15,809 nt of DNA from an uncultured Alphaproteobacteria bacterium (GCA_905236375.1 CAJOOW010000077.1:1-15809); one strand, 5' to 3'. Shown: positions 1-7,883, counted from the first letter of the stretch. The notes: generated by a model not told the origin, from the sequence alone. A program made the numbers and translations.

Positions 1-2
1 CT

Positions 3-599
3 TTATCAGTTATAAGAAAAATTGAAAACTATCTAATAACGAATGCCACGAAATATGTTGTGATTGAAGTTTCTCCTGGGATAGATCTGTTTATATTAAA
101 TCACAAGCGAAATCTCCTTTCAGAAATGGAACAAACTTATGATACTTCGATTGAGATATCGAGAAATGCCTCTCTTTCAGCGATGGATTGTAAATTTATA
201 GTCAAGGAATATAAAAATGATGAGATATTGATGGCAAAGACAAATACAAAATCGAATAAAAAAAAACCCGTTAAAGTTTCTCCTGAAAAAGATGAGAAGG
301 CTCAGTTAGACCAGAATAACAGGCCTGATGGCGAAAAGCAAAAAAAGAAGAAGAGGTTTAGAAAAAGAGCAAAAGGGTTAAATTCCCAACAAAAGGCCCA
401 AGGAACTCAGCAACAATCTGAAAATGTTGAATCTAATAAACCAACAACAAATGGAAAACAGCAACACAAGAAATATCGGATTGAAAACAAGCAGAATTCG
501 CAGAAGAAGGAATTAACAAAAAACGAGAAGGATAATAGTTCAAAAACAACGGCAAATGATAATGAGAAAAAAGGATGGTTGAAGAAACTCTTTACTTAA
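3..599 (+). CDS. rne: Ribonuclease E/G family endoribonuclease, C-terminal part (5' end outside window)
   Basis: The open frame runs in from the left edge; the first whole codon is at 3, and the GTG at 60 is an internal valine, not a start. The first ~75 residues resemble the end of the RNase E/G catalytic region: a VSPGIDLFILNHKR segment followed by a glutamate and the 'YDTSIEISRN' strand. In the family this part follows the DNase I-like and Zn-link regions. From about residue 80 the protein is a lysine/glutamine/asparagine-rich, low-complexity tail, expected to be disordered and to bind RNA or degradosome partners, and it ends in a short GWLKKLF motif of the kind seen at RNase E C-termini. 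RNase E starts mRNA decay and processes rRNA and tRNA in the cytoplasm. The last 25 bases overlap the next gene, suggesting one operon with translational coupling. Family assignment is fairly secure; E versus G is inferred from the long basic tail. Confidence 0.8.
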   Translation, partial: LSVIRKIENYLITNATKYVVIEVSPGIDLFILNHKRNLLSEMEQTYDTSIEISRNASLSAMDCKFIVKEYKNDEILMAKTNTKSNKKKPVKVSPEKDEKAQLDQNNRPDGEKQKKKKRFRKRAKGLNSQQKAQGTQQQSENVESNKPTTNGKQQHKKYRIENKQNSQKKELTKNEKDNSSKTTANDNEKKGWLKKLFT

Positions 600-1945
600 A
601 CATAAGAAAGATATTTTGCATTTTAGGACTCTTTTTTGCTCCTGTTTCGGCATTTGCTGAAGATTATGTCATAATGGATGATGAAACAGAGGTCTTTCTT
701 TCTGAAATCGTTGGAAAACTCAAGGACGCTCTTGGATATAAAAGCGAAGTCAAGGTTTATATATCAAGCGATAGGAGCATTAATGCTGCCGCAATTCAAA
801 GCGGAGATATTGTAGTAAATGCTGGCGCTTTGATACAAAGTTCGGATTATCGTGAAATAATAGCAATCTTGGCTCATGAAGTTGGACATATTGAAGGCCG
901 ACATATTCAGCTCTTTATATCTCAAACTCGTGATTTTGTTAAAGCAGGGCTCGTTCCGGCATTAATAGGAGCTGTCACAGCGATATGTTCTGGAAATCCG
1001 GCGCCTCTTATTGCAGGAATGGCTGGAAGCCAATCAATGACACAAGGAATGGCATTAAGCAAACTTCGGCAAAAGGAAAATATAGCTGATACGAAAGCAG
1101 CAGAGGCAATGAAAAAGCTGAAATGGCCTATCTTTGAAGGATTTGTTTCGATTCATAAGAAATTGGAAAACAAATCGTTTGCTTATAATGAATACCTTTC
1201 GACTCACCCTTTGCCTGAAAAACGAATTTCGAAATACAATGAATATCTTGAGCAATCAAAATCATGGCAAGTTTCTGAAAAGACGAAAGCGACATTGTCT
1301 CGATTTGAAAAGACTTTTGCCCGAATAAAGTTAAAAATGAATGCTTTAACGGCTCCAAAAGATTCTTTGAAAGCACTTTATCAAAATCCGAAAAACGAAA
1401 ATGAAAAATATGCTAGAGCCGTTGTTTTATATAGAATGGGAAGATATAGTGAATCGTTGAATCTTATGAACGAATTAGACAAAAATGATAATGATATTTC
1501 GGCTTATTTCGCAGAGATAAAGTGCATGGCATTAATTAATATGAAACGTTGTAGTGAATCAGCAAAGATAGCAGCGGAAGCTTTAAAAAACATAAGACGG
1601 ATTAAAGATCATAGAGACCTTGCTGTGATTCACGCAGAAGCAGTTATCGCTGGCAATTTAATTAATCAAGTTCCAGAAGCTATAAAGAATCTCGAAAAAG
1701 TTCTTTTTCCAAAAGAAGATGATTTGAGCGTTTTAACCGAATTAGGCAAATTATACAGCATGTCAAAGCAGGATTCTAAAGCCAGTTGGTGTGCTGCTAA
1801 ATCTTCATTCCTTATTGGCGATTTCAAATTGGCTAAGTTTCACGCAAAACGGGCTATGTCTAGCTCAGATAAATCTATTAGAATGAAGGCTCAAGATGTT
1901 TTGAATTCTATTGATGAGTCTGAAAAAGACAATTCACCAGAATAA
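575..1945 (+). CDS. M48 family zinc metalloprotease with TPR-like C-terminal region (BepA/YfgC-like), periplasmic
   Basis: 456 residues. A hydrophobic segment near residues 12-28 ending in APVSAFA is a likely Sec signal peptide. HEVGH at 101-105 is the HExxH zinc site, and E168 in the ENIAD segment is the probable third ligand. The STHPLPEKRI motif near 209 is typical of M48 proteases of the BepA/LoiP/YfgC type. The second half (about 250-450) is helical and rich in alanine, leucine and lysine, consistent with TPR repeats as in BepA, which degrades or helps fold outer-membrane proteins stuck during assembly. The start overlaps the RNase E gene by 25 bases and has an AAGG-like run directly before it; the hydrophobic segment requires a start at or very near here. 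A hairpin terminator follows. The protease class is confident; the BepA-type role is inferred. Two beta-barrel proteins lie in the same window as plausible clients. Confidence 0.88.
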   Translation: MVEETLYLNIRKIFCILGLFFAPVSAFAEDYVIMDDETEVFLSEIVGKLKDALGYKSEVKVYISSDRSINAAAIQSGDIVVNAGALIQSSDYREIIAILAHEVGHIEGRHIQLFISQTRDFVKAGLVPALIGAVTAICSGNPAPLIAGMAGSQSMTQGMALSKLRQKENIADTKAAEAMKKLKWPIFEGFVSIHKKLENKSFAYNEYLSTHPLPEKRISKYNEYLEQSKSWQVSEKTKATLSRFEKTFARIKLKMNALTAPKDSLKALYQNPKNENEKYARAVVLYRMGRYSESLNLMNELDKNDNDISAYFAEIKCMALINMKRCSESAKIAAEALKNIRRIKDHRDLAVIHAEAVIAGNLINQVPEAIKNLEKVLFPKEDDLSVLTELGKLYSMSKQDSKASWCAAKSSFLIGDFKLAKFHAKRAMSSSDKSIRMKAQDVLNSIDESEKDNSPE

Positions 1946-1979
1946 ATTCCTGATATAAAATCAATTCTTTTTCGAGTTT

Positions 1980-2017
1980 AACACAGCCCGTCCTTAGACT
2001 AGACAGACTGTGTTTTT
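1980..2017 (+). terminator. Rho-independent terminator of the rne-M48 protease unit
   Basis: AACACAG (1980-1986) pairs with CTGTGTT (2008-2014), with a possible inner GTC/GAC pairing, and is followed by further T residues to 2017. It sits 35 bases after the protease stop codon and before the convergent porin gene. The T tract is on the plus side only, so it serves the upstream operon rather than the porin. Confidence 0.55.
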
Positions 2018-2035
2018 CGGAACTTCTTATTTAAA

Positions 2036-3469
2036 TTAGAAGCAAACTTTTGCTCCGATGACGAATAATTCGCCGTGTTGTTTCATGATCGCATTGCGCT
2101 TTTTATCGCTATTGAAAATCATGTTATATCTCTTGCATGCTTCTTCGCAAGATTTCGTTTTGATATAATCAATTTCTGCAAACAAAACCAATCCATCGAC
2201 AATTTTATAATCAGCAGCGAGAGTTAGCATATTTCCCCTTGTATAGGCATTTGTATCAACTTTGCGTTTCGTGTGATGGAAAACTCCAGAAAGTGTTAAT
2301 TGATCATTTACCTGATATCTTGCGCCAATGTTCCATGCTTTTCCGGCATTCGCTTTTGTCGATCCAAGGAAGTTACCAATATTTGCCATGGCTTGTTCAT
2401 CTGTCTTCCCTGTTGTCATGCTTTTCAGACTTCGCAATGTTCTGGATCTTCCGTTATCTATAAATCCGATTCCGAAATCCCATTTTTTATATCCAACTGT
2501 GGCGCTTAACTGATATGAGCTAACATTGCGCAATTTTGCCTTTGCTTCAATCTTATCACCATCGTGATTAGCCTCTGTTCTCTCATAGCTAGTTACGTCG
2601 ACATTTTTTGTATCTTCGAAAACATAAATTCCAGAAAGTTTAGTTCTGACTCCATTTTGGAATTCATAAACATGAGTTAACGCGAAAGCAATATTATTGC
2701 GACCGGATGGCTTTTCATCGCCTCTGTCCTTCGTTAAGAACATTCCGTTATCGTTTCCATTTGATGCGCTTCCAGCATGCCAGTTCTTATCAGTGTGACC
2801 ATGATGTTTCGTATCTGGAGTCACAGAAGCTGATAATTGGAATCCATAGAATCTTGGAGAATAATAAGAAATCTTCGTTGCTTTGCTGCTATATCCGATC
2901 ATATAAACAGGAGCAATAACACCAGTTGCATAATCGAATGAGTGCGGGATTGTCCCATCCATTCCAGTTGTTCCTCCAAGCAATTGCTGTCCGCTATAGA
3001 TGCATTTTGCATCAGGCCCTTTGACGTTTCCAATATGAAGAGTTCCCAAATTATCTCTTGAAAACGAAATATACATTTTATCGACTCCAGTGTCATCTTT
3101 CATAGCGTCAAGGTCGATTTCTGCCATATATTTAACGCCATTATCGAGTTTTCCAACGGCCTTGAAATCTATATCGGCTTCTCCAGCGACGATTCTTGTC
3201 ATCGTAGAATCTTTATCGCTCTTGGAATAATCGATTTTTTCAGGTTCAGCTTTGTCTTTCGTGACAGCTTTTCCATAGTACGTGTTGTGTGGTTTCCCAA
3301 AGTTTGGGTGAACCTGAGCCTCCCCAGATATTATTAATTGAGGCTTTCCTGCCGAATCTTCTTGCTTAACAGATTTTTCTTCCGGCTTCTCATTGTTGGC
3401 CTCAGCCATTGCTTGAAAAGACATCCCAGCAGTTAAAACCGCAGCAACCAAAAACAAATTTTTCTTCAT
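2036..3469 (-). CDS. Gram-negative porin (outer-membrane beta-barrel)
   Basis: 477 residues. It opens with a classic signal peptide: MKK, a hydrophobic core and cleavage after AMA near residue 22. A charged, glutamate/lysine-rich linker follows. From about residue 45 the protein shows alternating amphipathic strands, many glycines and aromatic residues, and a C-terminal strand ending GAKVCF; a terminal phenylalanine is the usual recognition signal for the BAM complex. Length and pattern fit general porins, which let small solutes across the outer membrane. An AGGAG ribosome site lies 7 bases before the ATG. The gene is monocistronic in appearance, with a ~250-base upstream region containing candidate promoters and an inverted repeat. 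Substrate specificity cannot be read from the sequence. The cysteine second from the end and a pair of cysteines near residues 439 and 443 are slightly unusual for a porin. Confidence 0.85.
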   Translation of the reverse strand: MKKNLFLVAAVLTAGMSFQAMAEANNEKPEEKSVKQEDSAGKPQLIISGEAQVHPNFGKPHNTYYGKAVTKDKAEPEKIDYSKSDKDSTMTRIVAGEADIDFKAVGKLDNGVKYMAEIDLDAMKDDTGVDKMYISFSRDNLGTLHIGNVKGPDAKCIYSGQQLLGGTTGMDGTIPHSFDYATGVIAPVYMIGYSSKATKISYYSPRFYGFQLSASVTPDTKHHGHTDKNWHAGSASNGNDNGMFLTKDRGDEKPSGRNNIAFALTHVYEFQNGVRTKLSGIYVFEDTKNVDVTSYERTEANHDGDKIEAKAKLRNVSSYQLSATVGYKKWDFGIGFIDNGRSRTLRSLKSMTTGKTDEQAMANIGNFLGSTKANAGKAWNIGARYQVNDQLTLSGVFHHTKRKVDTNAYTRGNMLTLAADYKIVDGLVLFAEIDYIKTKSCEEACKRYNMIFNSDKKRNAIMKQHGELFVIGAKVCF

Positions 3470-3573
3470 ATTTCTCCTATATCATGATTTTTTCCAAACG
3501 CACGCTTAAGTTTACAAAGATGCTAGAAAAGATTTATGAAAAATATCAAAAAATTTCTAAGAAGTTATTTCTT

Positions 3574-3593
3574 CTGTTGCGCTTAAACAACAG
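3574..3593. repeat. Inverted repeat at the porin promoter
   Basis: CTGTTG (3574-3579) and CAACAG (3588-3593) form a 6-bp inverted repeat with an 8-base centre, at the -10 and start region of one candidate porin promoter. It could be an operator or a small hairpin near the 5' end of the leader. No T tract follows, so it is not an obvious terminator. Confidence 0.35.
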
Positions 3594-3636
3594 GTATTCT
3601 TGCTGGGATTTTTGTTGTCAATTTTTGATTGTAACA
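3593..3636 (-). promoter_or_regulatory. Candidate promoters of the porin gene
   Basis: Two overlapping possibilities on the minus strand. One has a perfect TTGACA -35 (complement of 3616-3621), a 17-base spacer and a weak -10 AATACC (complement of 3593-3598). The other has an extended -10, TGT-TACAAT (complement of 3628-3636), without a good -35. Either gives a 5' leader of roughly 115-150 bases before the porin ATG. The two cannot be ranked from sequence alone. Confidence 0.35.
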
Positions 3637-3722
3637 CTGTAATTTTTCCTGCAAAAACTTATAAGAATTAATTTTTAAAAATCCAAAGTCGATTTAAAAG
3701 ATGATTTATAAAATAATCTTTT

Positions 3723-5873
3723 TTAAATTCTCGTGACTTTCTTTACGAATTCAGAGCTTCTGAGATCCGCCATGATCATAGTCAATTGTGAAATATCTTT
3801 AACTTCAAGTTCGATTTGAATTTGAACGAGATTATCGGATTGTTCTCCAATGTTCAAATTTAGTATGCTTGCTCCTCTTTTTTCAATCATCTCAGAAACT
3901 TGAGCTAAATTGCCTGCGGCATGTAAAACTAAAATCGACAATCTTGCCAAATATTTGGCATCGGAATCGAATGCATCTGAATCCCACGTTAAAGAGAGAA
4001 TTCTGGCATCAGATGAACTTTGCTGATCACTGAAAATCGGACATTCTTCAATGTGAATTTCAACTCCTCTATCCTGAAAGAGAATTCCCATAATTCTATC
4101 TCCAGGAACGGGCGTGCAACAAGTTACCGGCATTATTGGAACATTTGGCACGCCAATAATTGGAAGAGTTTTCTTTTCATTTTTCTTCCTTATTTGCTCA
4201 TCGTCACTTGAAATTTCAATATTCGTTTTTTTCAGTTTGTTATAAACATCGAGAAGTTCTCTCATAGTTATTTCAGCTGATCCAATAGCATAGAAGAGAT
4301 TATTGATTTGATCTAATTTACAAGCTGTTGCCAGATTTTGCATATCGCTTTCTGAAACATCAATGTTGTGTCTGCTGAAAAATTCATCGAAATTGCTTTT
4401 TCCTATCATTTCAATGCGTTCTCTTTCAAGAGAATTAAGTTCTTTTTTTAAAGCCGATTTCGCTTTTGTTGTCGTTACAAATCCTTCCCATGCTTGCTTT
4501 GGACAACTCTTTTGATCCGTTGAAATCTCAACTTGATCTCCATTCTCAATGACGCTTTTTAAAGAAACAGGCACTCCGTTAATTTTTGCTCCAACAGCGT
4601 GATTTCCGACATCTGAATGAATCGAGTAGGCAAAATCAAGAACTGTAGCTCCTTTCGGAAGAGATACGATTGTTCCCTTTGGGGTTATGCAAAAAACTTT
4701 GTCTGAAACAATCTCACTTTTAGAATTGGCCAGAAATTCATCCATGCCTGAAGTGTTTTCCAAGATATTAACGAGGTTACTGAGCCACATCGCATCCGTT
4801 TTTGTTTTCGCCTTATTGCTGCTATTGCCAGATTTATAATCCCAATGTGCAGCAATTCCATATTCAGCAACCAAATGCATTTCCTTTGTTCTTATTTGAA
4901 TTTCTATCCTTTTGTTAAAAGGTCCAATGACACTTGTATGAAGGGACTGATAGCTATTGTTTTTTGGAGTACTGATATAATCTCTAAATCTTCCAGGGAC
5001 AACTAGATAGTTCCTATGGATTACTCCTAGTATCTGATAACATTGAGGAATTGTATCAACAATGATTCTAAATGCCATAATATCAGAGAGTTGTTCAAAA
5101 GAGATGTTTCTGATATTCATCTTTTGCCATATTGAATAAGGGCTTTTTAGACGGCCTGTTATCGTGCAGTGAATCCCTATTGATTCGGCCAATTCAGAAA
5201 GCTTTTGAGAAATTGCAATTACGGTTTCTTCTGATGATTCATAGAGCTTTTTTAACCGAGGTTTGATTGATTTATATATTTCAGGATAAAGTTCCATGAA
5301 TGCTATATCTTGAAGTTCATCTTTTATTGCAACAATTCCGACCCTTTCAGCTAATGGAGCATAAATTTCTAAGGTTTCCTTCGCTATGAATTGTCTTTTG
5401 GATTTCTTTTTTTTATATTTCAAAGTTCTCATGTTATGAAGCCGATCAGCTAATTTGATCACGAGAACTCGAATATCTGATGCTGCAGAAATAAGCAATT
5501 TTTTAAAATTTTCTGTTTGGGCTCCTCCGATGGAAGATAGTTCAAATCTTGATAGTTTTGTTACTCCATTAACTATATCTGATATCTTTTTCCCGAATAT
5601 TTCTGTTATTTCTTCCAAGGTTGTGTTAGTGTCTTCAATTGTGTCATGCAGAATCCCAGCTATGACGGTCTCTTGATCCATCTTGAGATTTATTAAAATT
5701 TCTGCGACTTCTAGAGGATGTGAGAAGTATGGATCGCCGGATTCCCTTATTTGAGTTCCATGTTTGTTTAAGGCAAACACATAAGCTCGCTTTATAAGAT
5801 CTGGATCCAACTTATCAGTATATTCGCTCATGCAAGAAATGAGTTCTTCAGGAGATTTCAAAACATTCCTCAT
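3723..5873 (-). CDS. spoT: Bifunctional (p)ppGpp synthetase/hydrolase (RelA/SpoT homologue)
   Basis: 716 residues, full length for long RSH proteins. The N-terminal HD hydrolase has H52 in SHP, HD at 76-77, ED at 80-81 and the LADRLHN segment at 141-147, all intact. The synthetase domain (about 235-345) has GRLKSPYSI, D264, RFRDYI at 295-300, YQSLHT at 308-313 and EIQIRT at 324-329. The basic RFRD sequence resembles bifunctional Rel/SpoT rather than the acidic version of RelA. A TGS domain follows at about 391-450, then a conserved-cysteine region (C585, C586, C611) and a C-terminal ACT domain from about 640. It makes and degrades the starvation alarmone (p)ppGpp in the cytoplasm. Both active sites look competent, notable for a lineage in which relatives often carry fragmented RSH genes. 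It has its own promoter upstream and lies downstream of rho on the same strand. AGGAG is 12 bases from the ATG. Confidence 0.95.
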   Translation of the reverse strand: MRNVLKSPEELISCMSEYTDKLDPDLIKRAYVFALNKHGTQIRESGDPYFSHPLEVAEILINLKMDQETVIAGILHDTIEDTNTTLEEITEIFGKKISDIVNGVTKLSRFELSSIGGAQTENFKKLLISAASDIRVLVIKLADRLHNMRTLKYKKKKSKRQFIAKETLEIYAPLAERVGIVAIKDELQDIAFMELYPEIYKSIKPRLKKLYESSEETVIAISQKLSELAESIGIHCTITGRLKSPYSIWQKMNIRNISFEQLSDIMAFRIIVDTIPQCYQILGVIHRNYLVVPGRFRDYISTPKNNSYQSLHTSVIGPFNKRIEIQIRTKEMHLVAEYGIAAHWDYKSGNSSNKAKTKTDAMWLSNLVNILENTSGMDEFLANSKSEIVSDKVFCITPKGTIVSLPKGATVLDFAYSIHSDVGNHAVGAKINGVPVSLKSVIENGDQVEISTDQKSCPKQAWEGFVTTTKAKSALKKELNSLERERIEMIGKSNFDEFFSRHNIDVSESDMQNLATACKLDQINNLFYAIGSAEITMRELLDVYNKLKKTNIEISSDDEQIRKKNEKKTLPIIGVPNVPIMPVTCCTPVPGDRIMGILFQDRGVEIHIEECPIFSDQQSSSDARILSLTWDSDAFDSDAKYLARLSILVLHAAGNLAQVSEMIEKRGASILNLNIGEQSDNLVQIQIELEVKDISQLTMIMADLRSSEFVKKVTRI

Positions 5874-5885
5874 TTAAAGCATGGA

Positions 5886-5928
5886 CTCCTACTTTAAGTT
5901 TATATGGATCAAATTAATTTTTCCTCAA
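5886..5928 (-). promoter_or_regulatory. spoT promoter and ribosome-binding site
   Basis: On the minus strand, TTGAGG (complement of 5923-5928), an 18-base spacer and TATAAA (complement of 5899-5904) predict a start near 5892 and a leader of about 20 bases. AGGAG (complement of 5886-5890) follows directly. Between it and the gene lies a two-codon frame, ATG CTT TAA, whose stop abuts the spoT ATG. Confidence 0.55.
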
Positions 5929-6010
5929 CTTTTTTATTCTTTGAGATAAATAATTTGAGCCATCATTTTTCTTCCATTGCTTTATTAGATCGCCGTTTGA
6001 TCTGTTAGAA

Positions 6011-7273
6011 TTAAGAATTCATCGACTGGAAGAAATCATCATTTGTCTTAGCATATTTTAGTTTTTCTAGTAGGAATTCCATAGCTTCGATCGTTCCCAT
6101 CGGACTTAGTATTCTTCTCAAAATCCACAATTTCGATAATTTGTTTTTGTCTTTAATCAAGAGTTCTTCTTTTCGAGTTCCTGATCTGTTTATATCAATT
6201 GCTGGGAAAACGCGTTTGTCTGAAAGTTTTCTGTCAAGTATGAGTTCAGAGTTTCCTGTTCCTTTGAACTCTTCAAAAATGACATCATCCATTCTCGATC
6301 CGGTTTCAACAAGGGCCGTTGCGATGATTGTTAATGAACCGCCTTCTTCGATATTTCTTGCGGCTCCGAAGAATCTCTTAGGCCTTTGGAGGGCGTTTGA
6401 ATCAACTCCTCCTGTTAAAACTTTTCCAGATGAAGGAACGACGGTGTTATATGCTCTTGCCAAACGGGTTATTGAATCGAGAAGTATTACAACATCTTTT
6501 TTGTGTTCGACGAGTCTTTTTGCTTTTTCAATGACCATTTCTGTCACTTGGACGTGTCTTGATGCAGGCTCATCGAAAGTCGAACTGATAACTTCTCCGT
6601 CGACTGATCTTTCCATATCCGTAACTTCTTCAGGCCTTTCATCAATCAAAAGAACGATAAGATAAACATCTTTGAATTTCTCAGTGATTGATTGTGCGAT
6701 TGTTTGAAGCATGACAGTTTTTCCAGTTCTTGGAGGAGCAACTATCAGGGCTCTTTGGCCTTTTCCAATTGGGGCAACAAGATCAATAACTCGCTGAGTG
6801 AAACTTCCATCTTTTGCAGGATGATCAAGTTCAAGACTCAACATTTCGTCAGGATAAAGAGGAGTCAAGTTGTCAAAATTGGTTCTTCTCTTGATATGTT
6901 CTGGATCTTCAAAGTTGACCTTTTGAATGCTTAGAACAGATGAATATCTTTCGGTATCTTTTGGGGCTTTGATTTGGCATTCGATCGTATCTCCGGTTTT
7001 TAATCCGAATTTCTTTATAAAAGATGGGGCGACATAAACATCATCAGGCCCCGGGAGGTAATTGGATTCTGGAGATCTCAAAAATCCAAATCCATCTTGA
7101 AGAACTTCTAAAACTCCTGTGCTAAATATTGGAATATCCGCTTCTGAAACTTTTTTTAATATCGAAAAAACCAAATCTTGTTTCCTCATAAGATGTGGAT
7201 TTTCAACATTATGTTCAATTGCGAATTCAAGCAAACTTGATAACGACTTTGATTTTAATTCTTGAAGATTCAT
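6011..7273 (-). CDS. rho: Transcription termination factor Rho
   Basis: 420 residues when started at the ATG giving MNLQELK, the usual Rho N-terminus; E. coli Rho has 419. An upstream TTG extension of 13 codons is possible but lacks a ribosome site, whereas AGGAAG lies about 10 bases before the chosen ATG. The N-terminal helical domain (1-45) is followed by the cold-shock-like primary RNA-binding domain, with GFGFLRSP at 61-68 and DDVYV at 77-81. The ATPase core has Walker A PPRTGKT at 180-186, DERPEE at 211-216, Walker B ILLDS at 263-267 with D266, the Q/R-loop region [19 protein letters not shown] around 288-306, and the conserved ETGSRMDD segment. It forms a hexameric RNA helicase that ends untranslated transcripts. 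Every key motif is present. A candidate promoter and an inverted repeat lie upstream; Rho often represses its own leader. Confidence 0.97.
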   Translation of the reverse strand: MNLQELKSKSLSSLLEFAIEHNVENPHLMRKQDLVFSILKKVSEADIPIFSTGVLEVLQDGFGFLRSPESNYLPGPDDVYVAPSFIKKFGLKTGDTIECQIKAPKDTERYSSVLSIQKVNFEDPEHIKRRTNFDNLTPLYPDEMLSLELDHPAKDGSFTQRVIDLVAPIGKGQRALIVAPPRTGKTVMLQTIAQSITEKFKDVYLIVLLIDERPEEVTDMERSVDGEVISSTFDEPASRHVQVTEMVIEKAKRLVEHKKDVVILLDSITRLARAYNTVVPSSGKVLTGGVDSNALQRPKRFFGAARNIEEGGSLTIIATALVETGSRMDDVIFEEFKGTGNSELILDRKLSDKRVFPAIDINRSGTRKEELLIKDKNKLSKLWILRRILSPMGTIEAMEFLLEKLKYAKTNDDFFQSMNS

Positions 7274-7324
7274 AACCTGACACTTCCTATTATTTTCCAT
7301 TTTGATGATCAAAAAATTTAAATG

Positions 7325-7340
7325 ATATCTCTCGCGATAT
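7325..7340. repeat. Inverted repeat in the rho leader
   Basis: ATATC (7325-7329) and GATAT (7336-7340) flank a TCTCGC centre, with the palindrome TCGCGA inside (7332-7337). It would fall in the first part of the rho leader RNA if the candidate promoter is right. Function unknown. Confidence 0.3.
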
Positions 7341-7353
7341 GCGATACACGGTT

Positions 7354-7382
7354 ACTATACAGATTTTTTGCGGAAAATGAAA
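7354..7382 (-). promoter_or_regulatory. Candidate rho promoter
   Basis: A good -10, TATAGT (complement of 7354-7359), lies about 80 bases before the rho ATG. The -35 at 17 bases (TTTCAT, complement of 7377-7382) is poor. It predicts a start near 7347 and a ~74-base leader. Confidence 0.35.
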
Positions 7383-7500
7383 CAATTTTTTGAGTGTATG
7401 GTTATAAAGTTATTTATGTCTTCCCAATTTGATACAGGTTTCGGTGCGACTAAACGGTATCGACCCAATCTAACTTTCAAATCGGTGCAATCCTAAGAGT

Positions 7501-7520
7501 AACTTTTCTTTCGAAAAGTT
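7501..7520. repeat. 8-bp hairpin beside the bidirectional terminator
   Basis: AACTTTTC (7501-7508) and GAAAAGTT (7513-7520) form a perfect 8-bp stem with a 4-base loop, 14 bases from a second, larger hairpin. It may belong to a short RNA ending at that terminator on the plus strand. Bases 7376-7500 hold no gene; they contain TCGGTGC twice (near 7444 and 7482) but nothing assignable. Confidence 0.4.
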
Positions 7521-7534
7521 TGAGATAACTTGAA

Positions 7535-7572
7535 GAAAAATCGTCCGAGGACGGCCTCTAAGCCGATTTTTC
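7535..7572 (-). terminator. Strong hairpin terminator, probably bidirectional
   Basis: GAAAAATCG (7535-7543) pairs with CGATTTTTC (7564-7572). An inner stem GAGG/CCTC (7547-7550 with 7555-7558) closes on an ACGG loop. On each strand the 3' arm ends in a run of five T residues and the sequence beyond stays T-rich. On the minus strand it closes the candidate structured RNA that starts near 7743; on the plus strand it could stop a transcript from the 7376-7500 region. Confidence 0.65.
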
Positions 7573-7743
7573 GCTTTATCTTTTCTCTTTATTTTGGGTT
7601 TAGTTTCCTTCCGGATGTATAGAAGAAAACAGTTATGGTTAACATATCACCGAGTTACCTCGGATCGGGTTTTGTCTCTTGATTTCCTATGGCGGGAAAA
7701 GACACCTCGCCGGTTATTTTTAGGGAGGGTGATAACCAACCTT
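7535..7743 (-). ncRNA. Candidate structured non-coding RNA, about 210 nt, family not identified
   Basis: A near-consensus promoter fires into this segment on the minus strand, a strong terminator closes it, and no reading frame with a ribosome site lies between. The RNA can form several stems (plus coordinates): an end-closing stem where 7728-7737 (GGTGATAACC) pairs with 7637-7641 and 7647-7651 across a 5-base bulge; GGAAAAGACA at 7695-7704 with 7673-7677 plus 7683-7687; a 5-bp hairpin 7650-7663 with a GUAA tetraloop on the minus RNA; and a 9-bp hairpin 7603-7611/7622-7630. These cannot all form exactly as listed, since two share 7650-7651. The size and rod-like closing stem recall 6S RNA, but I could not match it. 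I looked for signatures of RNase P RNA, tmRNA and SRP RNA and did not find them, apart from a CCGGAAGGAA string like the SRP loop without its conserved partner. Identity is open. Confidence 0.45.
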
Positions 7744-7749
7744 GTTTCT

Positions 7750-7779
7750 ATTATCACAAATTGTTTCTTTTCATGTCAA
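7750..7779 (-). promoter_or_regulatory. Near-consensus promoter driving the candidate structured RNA
   Basis: On the minus strand: a perfect TTGACA (complement of 7774-7779), an 18-base spacer and GATAAT (complement of 7750-7755) preceded by TGT, giving an extended -10. Predicted start near 7743. It is among the best-matching sigma-70-type promoters in the window. It points toward rho, but the terminator at 7535-7572 lies in between. Confidence 0.65.
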
Positions 7780-7854
7780 ATTCTAAATAGTCCCATAAAA
7801 TTTTAGATAAATATTTGAAATTGCACTGTTCTTACACTGCAAATCGAAATGCAA

Positions 7855-7883
7855 TTGCTAAACTTTCTTCTGGGTGCTAGAAT
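7855..7883 (+). promoter_or_regulatory. fabI promoter
   Basis: TTGCTA (7855-7860), a 17-base spacer and TAGAAT (7878-7883) with a TGC extension predict a start near 7890 and a ~30-base leader. Because the promoter lies inside the extended open frame beginning at 7849, it supports starting FabI at 7921 or 7927 instead. Confidence 0.5.

Noticed and set aside
60..62. GTG at 60 as the start of a separate lysine-rich protein
   Set aside because: The same frame is open to the left edge and continues the RNase E/G catalytic region without a break.
3696..3722. Inverted repeat AAAAGAT/ATCTTTT just after the spoT stop as a terminator
   Set aside because: The stem is entirely weak apart from one G-C pair, and no extra T run follows on the minus strand.
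5984..6002. AGATC/GATCT inverted repeat downstream of rho as a terminator
   Set aside because: Only 5 bp, and followed by an A-rich rather than T-rich sequence on the minus strand.
6141..6665. 174-codon plus-strand frame inside rho
   Set aside because: It is the antisense of the strongly conserved Rho ATPase core; its length reflects codon bias of rho.
7430..7743. RNase P RNA, tmRNA or SRP RNA in the rho-fabI gap
   Set aside because: Read on both strands: no GAGGAAAGTCC-type RNase P core, no tmRNA tag frame or acceptor end with CCA, and the CCGGAAGGAA string lacks the conserved AGCAG partner of SRP RNA.
7594..7806. 70-codon plus-strand frame between rho and fabI
   Set aside because: It has no ribosome site and is antisense to the candidate structured RNA and its promoter.
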